In this document: piece by piece, positions 25,701 to 34,156 of the stretch | How positions within the stretch are numbered: position 1 is the stretch's first letter | Layout: the number at the start of each line of letters is the position of its first letter | NCBI GenBank assembly: GCA_021773975.1 | Contig: JAJFJN010000046.1 | Coordinates: 62,001 to 126,000 of the forward strand | Direction: 5' to 3' | DNA: 64,000 nt | From: Gammaproteobacteria bacterium | GTDB lineage: Bacteria; Pseudomonadota; Gammaproteobacteria; Chromatiales; Chromatiaceae | Made by a program: the position numbers and the translations under genes | The notes under the pieces: model-generated | What the model was told of the DNA's origin: nothing | The model's input: only the letters and a program-made list of their open reading frames with translations | Databases searched by the model: none

Positions 25701-26588
25701 CATGATCTTAAACACCCTTTTGCATGCATTCCTCCAAGCGTGAGACTGGCAGATCAAACGGCCTGGCGACTCCGTGATCAGATTCAAGCAGAGCTGACTA
25801 ACAGAGTTCAATGTCTAGAGCATGCTTCGATGCAGAAGAAACATGACATCCCCAATATCCAGATGAATGTCGACTACGCAAAATCTGATCCGGATGTAGC
25901 TACGCTATTTGACTCTCTACCTGGATCCACGATCAATGTGATTGCAGGCGGGCCGACAAGCATCGATAGCTTTGCCAGACTGCAGAAAAACAAGGGATAT
26001 ATCATCGCAGTAAGTACTGCATTAACGCCCTTGCTGGAAGCCAATATAACACCCGACTTAACAATAGCTATTGATTCTCAGCCAGAACTCGTTGGTCACC
26101 TACCAAATAATCTATCCCAATGTACAAAATCAGCACTGGTTTACACACCCGCGATTAATCGGGAGATGATCTCACGCTGGCCAGGACCACGCTATGTGTT
26201 CTATCATGATTTTCCATTTTTTGATGAGATTCGGCGTATAGCCCCCAAGGCCTCACTGTATACCTCTGGCACAGTCACACATGACGCCGTTGATCTTGCA
26301 GTTAAAATGGGAGCTACTCGCATTAACCTTATCGGCTGTGATTTTGGCTATCCCGGCAATCTGAGCCATGCCATTGGAAGTCGCTATGCCACTGAAATAA
26401 AAACATCCCCAGTAGAATCAACAAATATTGAGAATGGCTATGGAAAGCCTATACAATCAATGCAGTCACTGATTTTCTGTCTCCGAGCATTAGAAGAGTA
26501 CATTGCTTTTAATCCATCAGTGACTTTTATCAATTGCAGTCGCAAAGGTGCCAAAATTACTGGCTGCTTGTATAGTGATGACTCATGA
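22731..26588 (+). CDS. maf: Motility-associated (Maf/DUF115) flagellin glycosyltransferase, bimodular with TPR linker
   Basis: Maf proteins transfer CMP-nonulosonic acids to Ser/Thr of flagellin in the cytoplasm. The 1285-residue product has a Maf N-terminal domain, a DUF115 core with ILAGGPSLD at residues 217-225 and PDIVVACDPQ, a helical domain, then TPR-like repeats (~680-870; for example LDYDKALYCFSKI and ALETLEKHLLIKPQNIP), and a second DUF115 core with AGGPTSIDS near residue 1073, DLTIAIDSQPE and LIGCDFGYPG. The usual Maf has one core and 600-700 residues. The two cores may have different donors or one may be regulatory. The gene is about 35% G+C by eye, below its neighbours, and its TGA overlaps the next ATG. 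Confidence 0.88.
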   Translation: MTTHSQTGQSNLSNIATEEFVTNDFGDTYLYSLSGDTFNRFGADTAFLETFADDIFRENYLYFFIGSDSGLLPAYIERKGIPKGSRYIFIEPSQILDKISSKGIEWDKKITFSTPENAIQTAEKQGSLGALYYAISSKLVTFSSLACHNEANSFYIEIKADISDQLNTYWRAAHTVHTAADGKLHVQAAFINSVDTIRNATFLKELAPFTAGKTAVILAGGPSLDLFIDWVKENKKHVLLIAVSRVTEKLHKNGITPDIVVACDPQNVSLVIGKGLFLDYTPLFAVTNATAPDLVGQWPGKMATVGTKLPYPSKINCYDNINPCPPTVTHIATNIAAEMGVAQIVLLGADFCYSEKGDTHASGSGIGAVEAPLTVKSDIVEVTTYEGRIAQTDQELLEAKNYLEKQAKEYIKKGIKLVNPAPNSAAVPNIEFHPLKSIIIQPLTCSIIAEIERLYPEVNKAKYLHELKNELIELNGRIDSIKQLATTGIETIDAHCDSEGGQYRQLLALIKGMKNRISSDTISFLLNIYGKFELAEISTCLESGESSRNITLESHRMFFCTYLNICDEIQEIIADSLQRLESRLEETKSNPDIPALVAQWYKDKQPGRAHVLKTQNPDLVNNISTKDKQLLNELEAEFLRTLPHIKEEDQQGIDSALSLDSSIDKINLYYNTHNINRLIYLNNTIEKIPDKNSALYCLLIQGIIHELNLDYDKALYCFSKITNADLTPVISLALEHTVTINMNNNDHQSAILAMEKLAQISCQYQPHLAQMLDSIGHTKDALETLEKHLLIKPQNIPTLIKVAYLRFETNDISGAKQACHKALELNPDLNQIHLLLSKIDVLLGKNTTSSEQPNNHAQVTHAINQQDKIINRRWPAVWKQLLACNNGSEPMVTGDTPEPTQIFNGIHISSAFDSLKEAQCQASVIPDDATTAWVYGAGSGKLIETLITRKTLSKVNVVIMNQLLFYQSLNIYPHHWLDDHKVHLTIGNNLHDLKHPFACIPPSVRLADQTAWRLRDQIQAELTNRVQCLEHASMQKKHDIPNIQMNVDYAKSDPDVATLFDSLPGSTINVIAGGPTSIDSFARLQKNKGYIIAVSTALTPLLEANITPDLTIAIDSQPELVGHLPNNLSQCTKSALVYTPAINREMISRWPGPRYVFYHDFPFFDEIRRIAPKASLYTSGTVTHDAVDLAVKMGATRINLIGCDFGYPGNLSHAIGSRYATEIKTSPVESTNIENGYGKPIQSMQSLIFCLRALEEYIAFNPSVTFINCSRKGAKITGCLYSDDS

Positions 26589-26866
26589 AAAACAATCAAT
26601 CTTTGATAGAACAGGCTGGTAAAATAGTTGATGCTTACCGTATAGGCGAAGACTGTTACGCTAGCAGACTTTACCCTGACTTCATCAATGAGCTTCAGTC
26701 AAGCATCAAAGCCGGACAGATTGAAGTTAATGATCAGGCCTTCGCGGAATTATTAGATGCCATGCTTCAAGCACTGACCATGCATAATTATACTTGGTTA
26801 GCAGATCTCATTGAGTATCACCTCATACCTGCTCTAAAACCAACACCTTCTAATAACACTCAATAA
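26585..26866 (+). CDS. Small hypothetical protein coupled to maf
   Basis: 93 residues, acidic and helical, with no motif I recognise. Its ATG overlaps the maf stop as ATGA, the usual sign of translational coupling, so it is probably a real gene whose product acts with Maf. Sequence such as YRIGEDCYASRLYPDFINELQ and AFAELLDAMLQAL suggests a small helical bundle. An accessory or chaperone role for the glycosyltransferase is only inference. Confidence 0.65.
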   Translation: MKNNQSLIEQAGKIVDAYRIGEDCYASRLYPDFINELQSSIKAGQIEVNDQAFAELLDAMLQALTMHNYTWLADLIEYHLIPALKPTPSNNTQ

Positions 26867-27026
26867 ATTTCCAACAAAAACTCACTCTATCAACTATTGT
26901 GGAACTAAATTAAGCACGAGCTGACTGAATGAGACCAAGGAAATCTAAGCACAAAAGAAACGAAAAAACATAGATTCTTAGTTGCTTGTAAAAAAACCAC
27001 TCTAAAACATAGTAGATTTGATCAAA

Positions 27027-27605
27027 ATGAATTATTCAGCAATTATAGTCCTTGGAAATGAGATGAATAAGGAAGGAGAACTTAATACTGAATCGTCTTC
27101 TCGCATGAATCTTGCGATAGCTGCCTTTAATAATCTTGAGGCCCCTTATATTGTTACATGTGGCTGGGCATACAGAAACGATACATTTATTACTCTAGCA
27201 GATGCAATGAAGACGTATGCAATCAAAAGCCATGGAATACCATCTGATTCAATTGTTACTGAAACGACATCAAGGGACACAGTTGGTGATGCCGTTTTCA
27301 GTAAAAAAAACATCCTATTAAATAGAGGATGGAAGAAGTTAATGGTGATAACGAGCGATTATCATGTATCACGAGTCCATGAAATATTCACCTATGTATA
27401 TGGCATACAATACACAATTAAAGTTAGAGGTGTAGCAACTGATAGAAAGGAATCTCAATCAAATAAAGAAACAATGTCTACCCATGCATTCCATGAAACT
27501 TTTTTAGGAATTGACGCTGGAAATGATATATCAATATATAAACGCCTTTGTGAAAAACATCCTTATTATAATGGCCTTATTCATCCAAAAATATCAGATA
27601 GCTGA
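27027..27605 (+). CDS. DUF218 / YdcF-ElyC-SanA family protein
   Basis: The fold family is recognised from AIIVLGNEM at the N terminus (the usual VVLG start), SRMNLAIAAF, the TTSRDTVGDAVFSK block, and VITSDYHVSRVHEIF with the conserved SxxHxxR pattern. Family members with a membrane anchor act in envelope maintenance; this one lacks a signal peptide and is cytosolic, 193 residues. Function is unknown. ATG 27027 is used as start; a TTG at 27018 is in frame. The gene is extremely A+T-rich (about a third G+C), like its neighbour, pointing to recent acquisition. Confidence 0.7.
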   Translation: MNYSAIIVLGNEMNKEGELNTESSSRMNLAIAAFNNLEAPYIVTCGWAYRNDTFITLADAMKTYAIKSHGIPSDSIVTETTSRDTVGDAVFSKKNILLNRGWKKLMVITSDYHVSRVHEIFTYVYGIQYTIKVRGVATDRKESQSNKETMSTHAFHETFLGIDAGNDISIYKRLCEKHPYYNGLIHPKISDS

Positions 27606-27686
27606 AGCAGTTCACATTGTCTATGCGCCAAAATCTACTTGGGATGGCATTTACAATGGCTGGCAGCCAAAACAAAAAATCAATCC

Positions 27687-28301
27687 ATGATAAAAAGATC
27701 AGAACAGCATAAGGCAATATTATTCTTGGGGGATGAAAAATCACCGCTTTTGTATTGGTTAAAAACGATTGGAGAATCAGTAATACAGACTTCTGAAAAG
27801 ATTACATCAGACTTTGTTAACTTCAATAATATCGAGTTTCTTATCAGTTATGGTTATACCCACATTATTAAAAAAGATATTTTAAAGTTACTTCCAAATA
27901 GAGCAATAAATCTTCATATATCGTATCTTCCCTGGAATAGAGGCGCAGATCCTAATTTTTGGAGTTTTGTAAAAGGCACCCCAAAAGGAGTAACTATCCA
28001 TTATTTAGATGAAGGTATAGACACCGGTGATATCATTGTTCAGAAACACATATACTTCAATTCATACAACGAGACATTGGCAACATCCTATGAGAAATTA
28101 CATTCAGCGATACAAGAATTATTCAAACAACATTGGAGTGAAATAAAAAGAGAAGCTTGTCAAAGGCAAAAGCAAGCAAACAATGGCTCAACTCAAAGAG
28201 TTAAAGACAAAGAACTTCTTTCAAATCTATTAACAGAAGGCTGGAACACCCCAGTTTCTATTCTGGAAGAATATGCAACAAATACACAAAAGCCACTATA
28301 G
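27687..28301 (+). CDS. Formyltransferase-family enzyme, probably sugar N-formyltransferase
   Basis: The 204-residue product (from ATG 27687) has the 10-formyl-tetrahydrofolate transferase core: the INLHISYLPWNRGADPN motif, equivalent to the catalytic Asn-x-His and the SLLPxxRG loop, then GVTIHYLDEGIDTGDIIVQ with the catalytic aspartate. It is shorter than Met-tRNA formyltransferase and lacks its C-terminal domain, fitting sugar N-formyltransferases. Located directly before pseI, it may formylate an amino group of the nonulosonic acid or its UDP-sugar precursor, taking the place of the missing PseH acetyltransferase (inference). A longer frame from 27639 is open but less plausible. Very A+T-rich; the stop is TAG. 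Confidence 0.78.
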   Translation: MIKRSEQHKAILFLGDEKSPLLYWLKTIGESVIQTSEKITSDFVNFNNIEFLISYGYTHIIKKDILKLLPNRAINLHISYLPWNRGADPNFWSFVKGTPKGVTIHYLDEGIDTGDIIVQKHIYFNSYNETLATSYEKLHSAIQELFKQHWSEIKREACQRQKQANNGSTQRVKDKELLSNLLTEGWNTPVSILEEYATNTQKPL

Positions 28302-28391
28302 TTTGAAAAATCCAATTAAAAACATAAGAAATACAAATTCTATATGCAGATGATTTAATCTGCATCCACACTAAAGGTAAGAGACAGCAAA

Positions 28392-29447
28392 TTGGCACAC
28401 TCAAGTAATATCAATTTTGATGGAACATGTATCGGCCACGACCAACCAAGCTATCTAATTGCCGAGATAAGCGCAAATCATAATCAGTCCTACGAGCAAG
28501 CTGCAAAACTCATACGCGCAGCAAAAGAAGCTGGCGCTGATGCAGTAAAACTACAGACCTATACTGCCGACACCATTACTATCGACTGTGACAGTGAGCC
28601 TTTTCAGATTCATGGAACCTTATGGAATGGCAGAACTCTTTACGATTTATATCAAGAAGCCCACACACCTTGGGACTGGCAACCTCGTTTACAAAAGCTA
28701 GCCAACAGCCTCAATATTACATTTTTTTCTACCCCTTTCGATGAAACATCAGTGCAATTCCTTGAAGATTTAGGCGTGCCTGGATACAAAGTTGCTTCAT
28801 TTGAAATTGTAGACATACCCCTGCTGGAATGTATTGGCAAAACAAAAAAACCCGTAATTCTCTCTACTGGCATGGCATCACTAGGTGAAATTGACGAGGC
28901 TGTTTCTGCCCTTAGGAAATCAGGGTGCTCAGAACTGGCCCTGCTGAGATGTACAAGCGCATATCCAGCACCACTAGAGGAGATAAATCTTCGCAGCATA
29001 CCTCATTTACGTGAGGCGTTTGGATTGCCGGTTGGCTTATCAGATCACACCCTTGGCATCACTGCGCCCATCGTGGCTGTAACACTTGGTGCATGCATTA
29101 TAGAAAAACATTTCACACTATCTCGAGAGACTGGCGGCCCGGATGCTGCATTTTCACTTGAGCCAGATGAATTTCGGGCTATGGCCATAGCCATCCGGGA
29201 GGCTGAAAAATCGCTTGGCAAGGTTAGCTACCAACCAACCAACCAGGAAACCGAAAGCCGCCTCTTTCGCCGCTCGCTCTTTGTTGTTGAGGATATTCAA
29301 GCGGGGCAATTCCTCACAAAAAACAATATTCGAAGCATTCGCCCAGGACATGGAATGGCACCTAAAAGACTTCCAGAAGTGCTCGGTAGAAAAGCCGCTT
29401 GTAATATTAAAAAAGGAACCCCGCTAGACTGGAAGTTAGTCAACTAA
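28392..29447 (+). CDS. pseI: Pseudaminic acid synthase (nonulosonic acid synthase)
   Basis: PseI condenses phosphoenolpyruvate with 6-deoxy-AltdiNAc to make pseudaminic acid. The 351-residue protein has the NeuB-type TIM barrel, with YLIAEISANHNQSYEQA near residue 17, ADAVKLQTYTADTITID (the Pse-type form), FSTPFDETSVQFLE, KVASFEI and STGMASLGEID, and the C-terminal SAF antifreeze-like domain (RSLFVVEDIQAGQ, IRSIRPGHGMAPK). The only suitable start is TTG 28392, preceded by AAGGTAAG. It ends convergently with pseC, 38 bases apart. PseI rather than NeuB or LegI is supported by the pseB-pseC pair next to it. Confidence 0.9.
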   Translation: MAHSSNINFDGTCIGHDQPSYLIAEISANHNQSYEQAAKLIRAAKEAGADAVKLQTYTADTITIDCDSEPFQIHGTLWNGRTLYDLYQEAHTPWDWQPRLQKLANSLNITFFSTPFDETSVQFLEDLGVPGYKVASFEIVDIPLLECIGKTKKPVILSTGMASLGEIDEAVSALRKSGCSELALLRCTSAYPAPLEEINLRSIPHLREAFGLPVGLSDHTLGITAPIVAVTLGACIIEKHFTLSRETGGPDAAFSLEPDEFRAMAIAIREAEKSLGKVSYQPTNQETESRLFRRSLFVVEDIQAGQFLTKNNIRSIRPGHGMAPKRLPEVLGRKAACNIKKGTPLDWKLVN

Positions 29448-29485
29448 AAGAGCGGTTTTTCAACCTTACAAAAAGCTATTGCTGT

Positions 29486-30654
29486 TCATGCATTGATTAC
29501 CGCTTCTAATGTCGTTACAACCTGATCTTGCTCAACCTCCGTCAACGCCGGATAGATCGGCAGACTGATCGTCTCTGAGTAATACTGTTCCGCCTCTGGA
29601 CAGTATCCTGGCTTGAAGTTCAAGCCTGCATAATATGGCTGACGATACACAGGAATGTAATGCAGGTTTACGCCAATGCCTGCTGCACGCAGCGCTTCAA
29701 AAACATTCCGCTGCGTCTTTGTCACCTTACGTAAATCGAGCCTTATTACATACAGATGGAGTGCAGAATAATTGTCTGAATGCCGCCAGGGTATCACTAC
29801 TGGTAATTCAGCCAGCAACACATCATAGCGTTTAGCAATTGCCTGTCGTTTAGTGACAAATTCATCAAGCCGTTGCATCTGGCTTAAGCCCAAGGCAGCA
29901 TGAATATCTGTCATTCGGTAGTTAAAACCAAGCTCAATCTGCTGATAGTACCAAAGTCCGTCTGGTACATACGTCATCTCATCAGCCTCACTAGTAATAC
30001 CATGGCTGCGCAGAAGCCGCATCTGTCTGACAAGTTTCGCATCATTGCTCAAAGCCATGCCGCCTTCACCCGTGGTGATAATCTTGACCGGATGAAAGCT
30101 AAACACGGTGATGTCACTGTAGCGACAATTGCCGATAGGCTCGTTCTGGTATCGGCCTCCGATGGCATGAGAGGCATCTTCAATAACCTTGAAGCCATAG
30201 CGCTGAGCCAATTCAGCAATCGACTGCATATCACAGGGTTGGCCTGCAAAATGCACGGGGATCACAATCTTTGGCAAGCACCCTTCTTGCTCCGCTTTGG
30301 CAAGTTTTTCCTCAAGGGCCGTTACACTCATATTGTAGGTTTGAGGATCAATGTCGACAAAATCCACTTGCGCCTCACAATAAAGCCCGCAATTAGCTGA
30401 GGCGACGAAAGTATTTGGCGAAGTCCAAAGCCAATCTCCTGGCCCAAGTCCAAGAGCCCGACAAGCAATATGTAGTGCAGAGGTAGCGCTATTCACCGCA
30501 ACAGCACTAGCTGCCCCACAGTATTGGGCAACCTTTTCTTCAAACCGTGGAACGACAGGCCCCTGCGTCAACCAGGTTGACTTTAGCACTTCTACAACAG
30601 CGTCAATATCCTGTTGATTAATATCTTGCCGACCATAGGGGATATAGCCAACCA

Positions 30655-30655
<1 letters not shown>
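29486..30655 (-). CDS. pseC: UDP-4-amino-4,6-dideoxy-AltNAc transaminase
   Basis: PLP-dependent DegT-family aminotransferase, second step of the Pse pathway: it aminates the 4-keto sugar made by PseB. Motifs visible are YGRQDINQQDIDAV at the N terminus, NSATSALHIACRALG, EDASHAIGG, SFHPVKIITTGEGG with the PLP lysine, and the C-terminal NLHYIPVYRQPYY. I chose ATG 30655 (389 residues) because its A is shared with the last base of the pseB stop (TAATG); the frame is open to 30694 but that is inside pseB. Coupling to pseB makes its expression depend on translation through the pseB amber codon region or on internal initiation. Confidence 0.92.
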
Positions 30656-31665
<1,010 letters not shown>

Positions 31666-31815
31666 TCAAACCAGATAATAGATCCTACATCCAGACCATA
31701 CACTATGATCAACGGGCCGCCTCGTGGCTGGGCAGACAATTACCATCGGGGGCTTCGCACTTAAAAGACGCTCGTACGGGCTGCTAATAATTCACACGGC
31801 GCATAATAGAGACCA

Positions 31816-33132
31816 TTATGTTTTAGCTAAAACTGAGAGGTGCTCAAGATCATCAACTCCCTGTTCATCAAGCACTTGTGTAATCACACTCATCAAGTGT
31901 GGACTAATATGCTCAAAACTACGCGAACAAAGATAGCATGTCTGTACTATTGCTTTATCTAACAGTGCTTCATGATCATTTTTATCACATGCATCATCAC
32001 TATCTGCCAGAATAGGATCTAGCAAAGGATTCAGAAAAAACAGGAACTTAACGATATTTAATAAAATTAATAAGCCACGCAGCAACAGTGCAAGCGATGG
32101 CGCATTTAAATGTGATTTATTAAAAATATAATGTGCGATGTAGTTGTGGAAATAACCTTCAAGACGCTGCCAATACCTCTGTTCTATCTCAGCCCGTCTC
32201 TGATAGTAGGTTGAAATCACATCTGTCAGCAACGCCTTGCTTAACGCGCCTTCCTTTTCATCATCAAGGTTATAACAGCCACCCATGCACAGCTTAATAA
32301 AATTATTAAACTCTGGCGAAGAGTCAGTGCGAAACGATATAAGCGTCTGAACAATAGAAATTGAAAGACTCGGATCATACTTCTGCGCATGGAAATCACT
32401 CACTAGCTTTGAATGTATATTTACGTCAGCTATGCGCTCTATTTCGCTACTGAGCTTATCAATGTCAAAGTTAGTTGTGTTTTTATGGTAAAAACCATCA
32501 ATTCTATATGCAAAATAAACCAATAGATAAAGACGGCCATTGGTATCATATTGGCGAGCACCCAACAATAACTGCATGACCTGGCGAATATCATCTCTTA
32601 ACTGCACATATGGATCCGGATCAAGATTGCTCCCTTGATCCATGAAACAGCCAGATAATTCATTAAGCACACTACCATCCACCTCAACCAATTCAGTGCT
32701 ATCTGGCTGCAATAGACAAAGGCGAGCTGCCTCTGGGCAGGATAGTGACATTGATTGCTCTACCTGGCCGTTACTCATAACTACAATTCGCGGATAATCT
32801 TTACATACCCAACCCAGCTTATTTGAGCCGTGCTTTCCATGTAGGTCACATAGGCCATCTTGGTTTAACAGAGGGCAGCGTTCATCACTTTTGATGGATA
32901 TCACCCCATAAGACCAGTCATTTTCTGCTTTTCTATTGCGTATTAATCTATCTTTTATAGCTTGCTGCTCATCACTTGCTTTTTTATACAATTTTTTAAT
33001 ATTAAAAAATGCTTTTTTCTCAACAGGAATAGCCCATCCATGACAACAATCATCCTCACATTCACTGCCAATACAGCTAAACTCTGTCATAAATTTCTGA
33101 ATTAACACCGGGGTTTCAATATTTATCTTCAT
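31816..33132 (-). CDS. fliB: Flagellin lysine-N-methylase FliB
   Basis: FliB methylates surface lysines of flagellin in Salmonella and relatives. The 438-residue protein starts with the family pattern METPVLIQKFMTEFSCIGSECEDDCCHGW-like cysteine cluster (six cysteines counted within residues 19-30 and 86-110, including ERCPLLNQDGLCDLHGKHG and WVCKDYPR), similar to the iron-sulfur-type YkgJ family, and extends to a helical C terminus. It follows flgL by 113 bases and precedes pseB on the same strand, so filament-modification genes are appended to the flgG-flgL operon. The role is assigned by family; methylation of these particular flagellins is inference. Confidence 0.88.
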   Translation of the reverse strand: MKINIETPVLIQKFMTEFSCIGSECEDDCCHGWAIPVEKKAFFNIKKLYKKASDEQQAIKDRLIRNRKAENDWSYGVISIKSDERCPLLNQDGLCDLHGKHGSNKLGWVCKDYPRIVVMSNGQVEQSMSLSCPEAARLCLLQPDSTELVEVDGSVLNELSGCFMDQGSNLDPDPYVQLRDDIRQVMQLLLGARQYDTNGRLYLLVYFAYRIDGFYHKNTTNFDIDKLSSEIERIADVNIHSKLVSDFHAQKYDPSLSISIVQTLISFRTDSSPEFNNFIKLCMGGCYNLDDEKEGALSKALLTDVISTYYQRRAEIEQRYWQRLEGYFHNYIAHYIFNKSHLNAPSLALLLRGLLILLNIVKFLFFLNPLLDPILADSDDACDKNDHEALLDKAIVQTCYLCSRSFEHISPHLMSVITQVLDEQGVDDLEHLSVLAKT

Positions 33133-33245
33133 AGATTTGCTCTAACTATTATCACTAATAAGCTCACATAAAAAACTTCACAAAAAACCATCTTTTTATT
33201 AAAACCCTATGGACTCCCCAATCCAGCATGGAGCAAATAAACAAC

Positions 33246-34154
33246 TCAATTTATGTAGTTGAATAATGATAACCCCTGAATCTGTGCAAAGCTCTTCTGC
33301 GCTGCCTCCAGCGCTATCTGCTGCCTGTTAAAACGTGTAATAGCTTCAGCATAATCAAGATCTTCAATAGTCGAACGGTTAATCTCCATCGTTGTAATAA
33401 AGTCTTCATTAACTACGTTTTGTGTATCAATTGAGTTTAATCGTCCACCAACGCTAGCCAGCATCTGCGTTATATGCTCAAACGCCCGGTCTAGATCATC
33501 AAGCCGTGAAGCTGGACTTGTAGGAATCTCCAAGTCAGCTGCAATCTGCTCTATCGTTGCAAATATATTCTGCTCAGCCCCTGCGGCGGCTGTTGGCACA
33601 CTCATAAATACATCGAATCCATTATCACGATCGACCAATGTGCGGTCACTAGAAATCTTTAACTCACGTCGCCCCATATCACCATGGTATGAATAGGCGC
33701 CACCACCTAATGTAAAAGGTTTTTCCCGACCTTTAAACCCTGAAAAAAGATAATCACCATTGCCATCCTTTGCATTAGCCTGACTCAGAATATGCGACTG
33801 CATCTCTCGAATTTCAATAGCCAGTAGCTTACGCTGCTCTGGGGAGTATGTATCAGAGCTACCCTGCAGCGCTAACTCTCTAACCTTTTGTAGTGCATCA
33901 GCAGACGACCGCAATGCCACCTCCTCTACCTCAAGGCGACTTTGAGCACGCTCTGCATTTTTTTGATACTGCTTAACTGTTTCAATGGATCGATTTAACT
34001 CCAGTATTCGAACTGACCCAACTGGATCATCAGAAGGACTAAGAACTTTCTTGCCACTGGCTATCTGCTCCTGCGTATACCCCATATCTGCCTGCTGCTT
34101 CAGCATGCCATTAAGGCCTCGATTAAATAGTGTTTGCGTTGAGATTCGCAGCAT
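33246..34154 (-). CDS. flgL: Flagellar hook-filament junction protein FlgL (HAP3)
   Basis: FlgL forms the second ring of the hook-filament junction, onto which flagellin polymerises. The 302-residue protein has the flagellin-like N-terminal helix (LRISTQTLFNRGLNGMLKQQ, ASGKKVLSPSDDPVGSVRILEL) and C-terminal helix (DLDYAEAITRFNRQQIALEAAQKSFAQ). It starts two bases after flgK ends, so the pair is translated together. Length and motifs are normal. Confidence 0.95.
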   Translation of the reverse strand: MLRISTQTLFNRGLNGMLKQQADMGYTQEQIASGKKVLSPSDDPVGSVRILELNRSIETVKQYQKNAERAQSRLEVEEVALRSSADALQKVRELALQGSSDTYSPEQRKLLAIEIREMQSHILSQANAKDGNGDYLFSGFKGREKPFTLGGGAYSYHGDMGRRELKISSDRTLVDRDNGFDVFMSVPTAAAGAEQNIFATIEQIAADLEIPTSPASRLDDLDRAFEHITQMLASVGGRLNSIDTQNVVNEDFITTMEINRSTIEDLDYAEAITRFNRQQIALEAAQKSFAQIQGLSLFNYIN

Positions 34155-34156
34155 AA

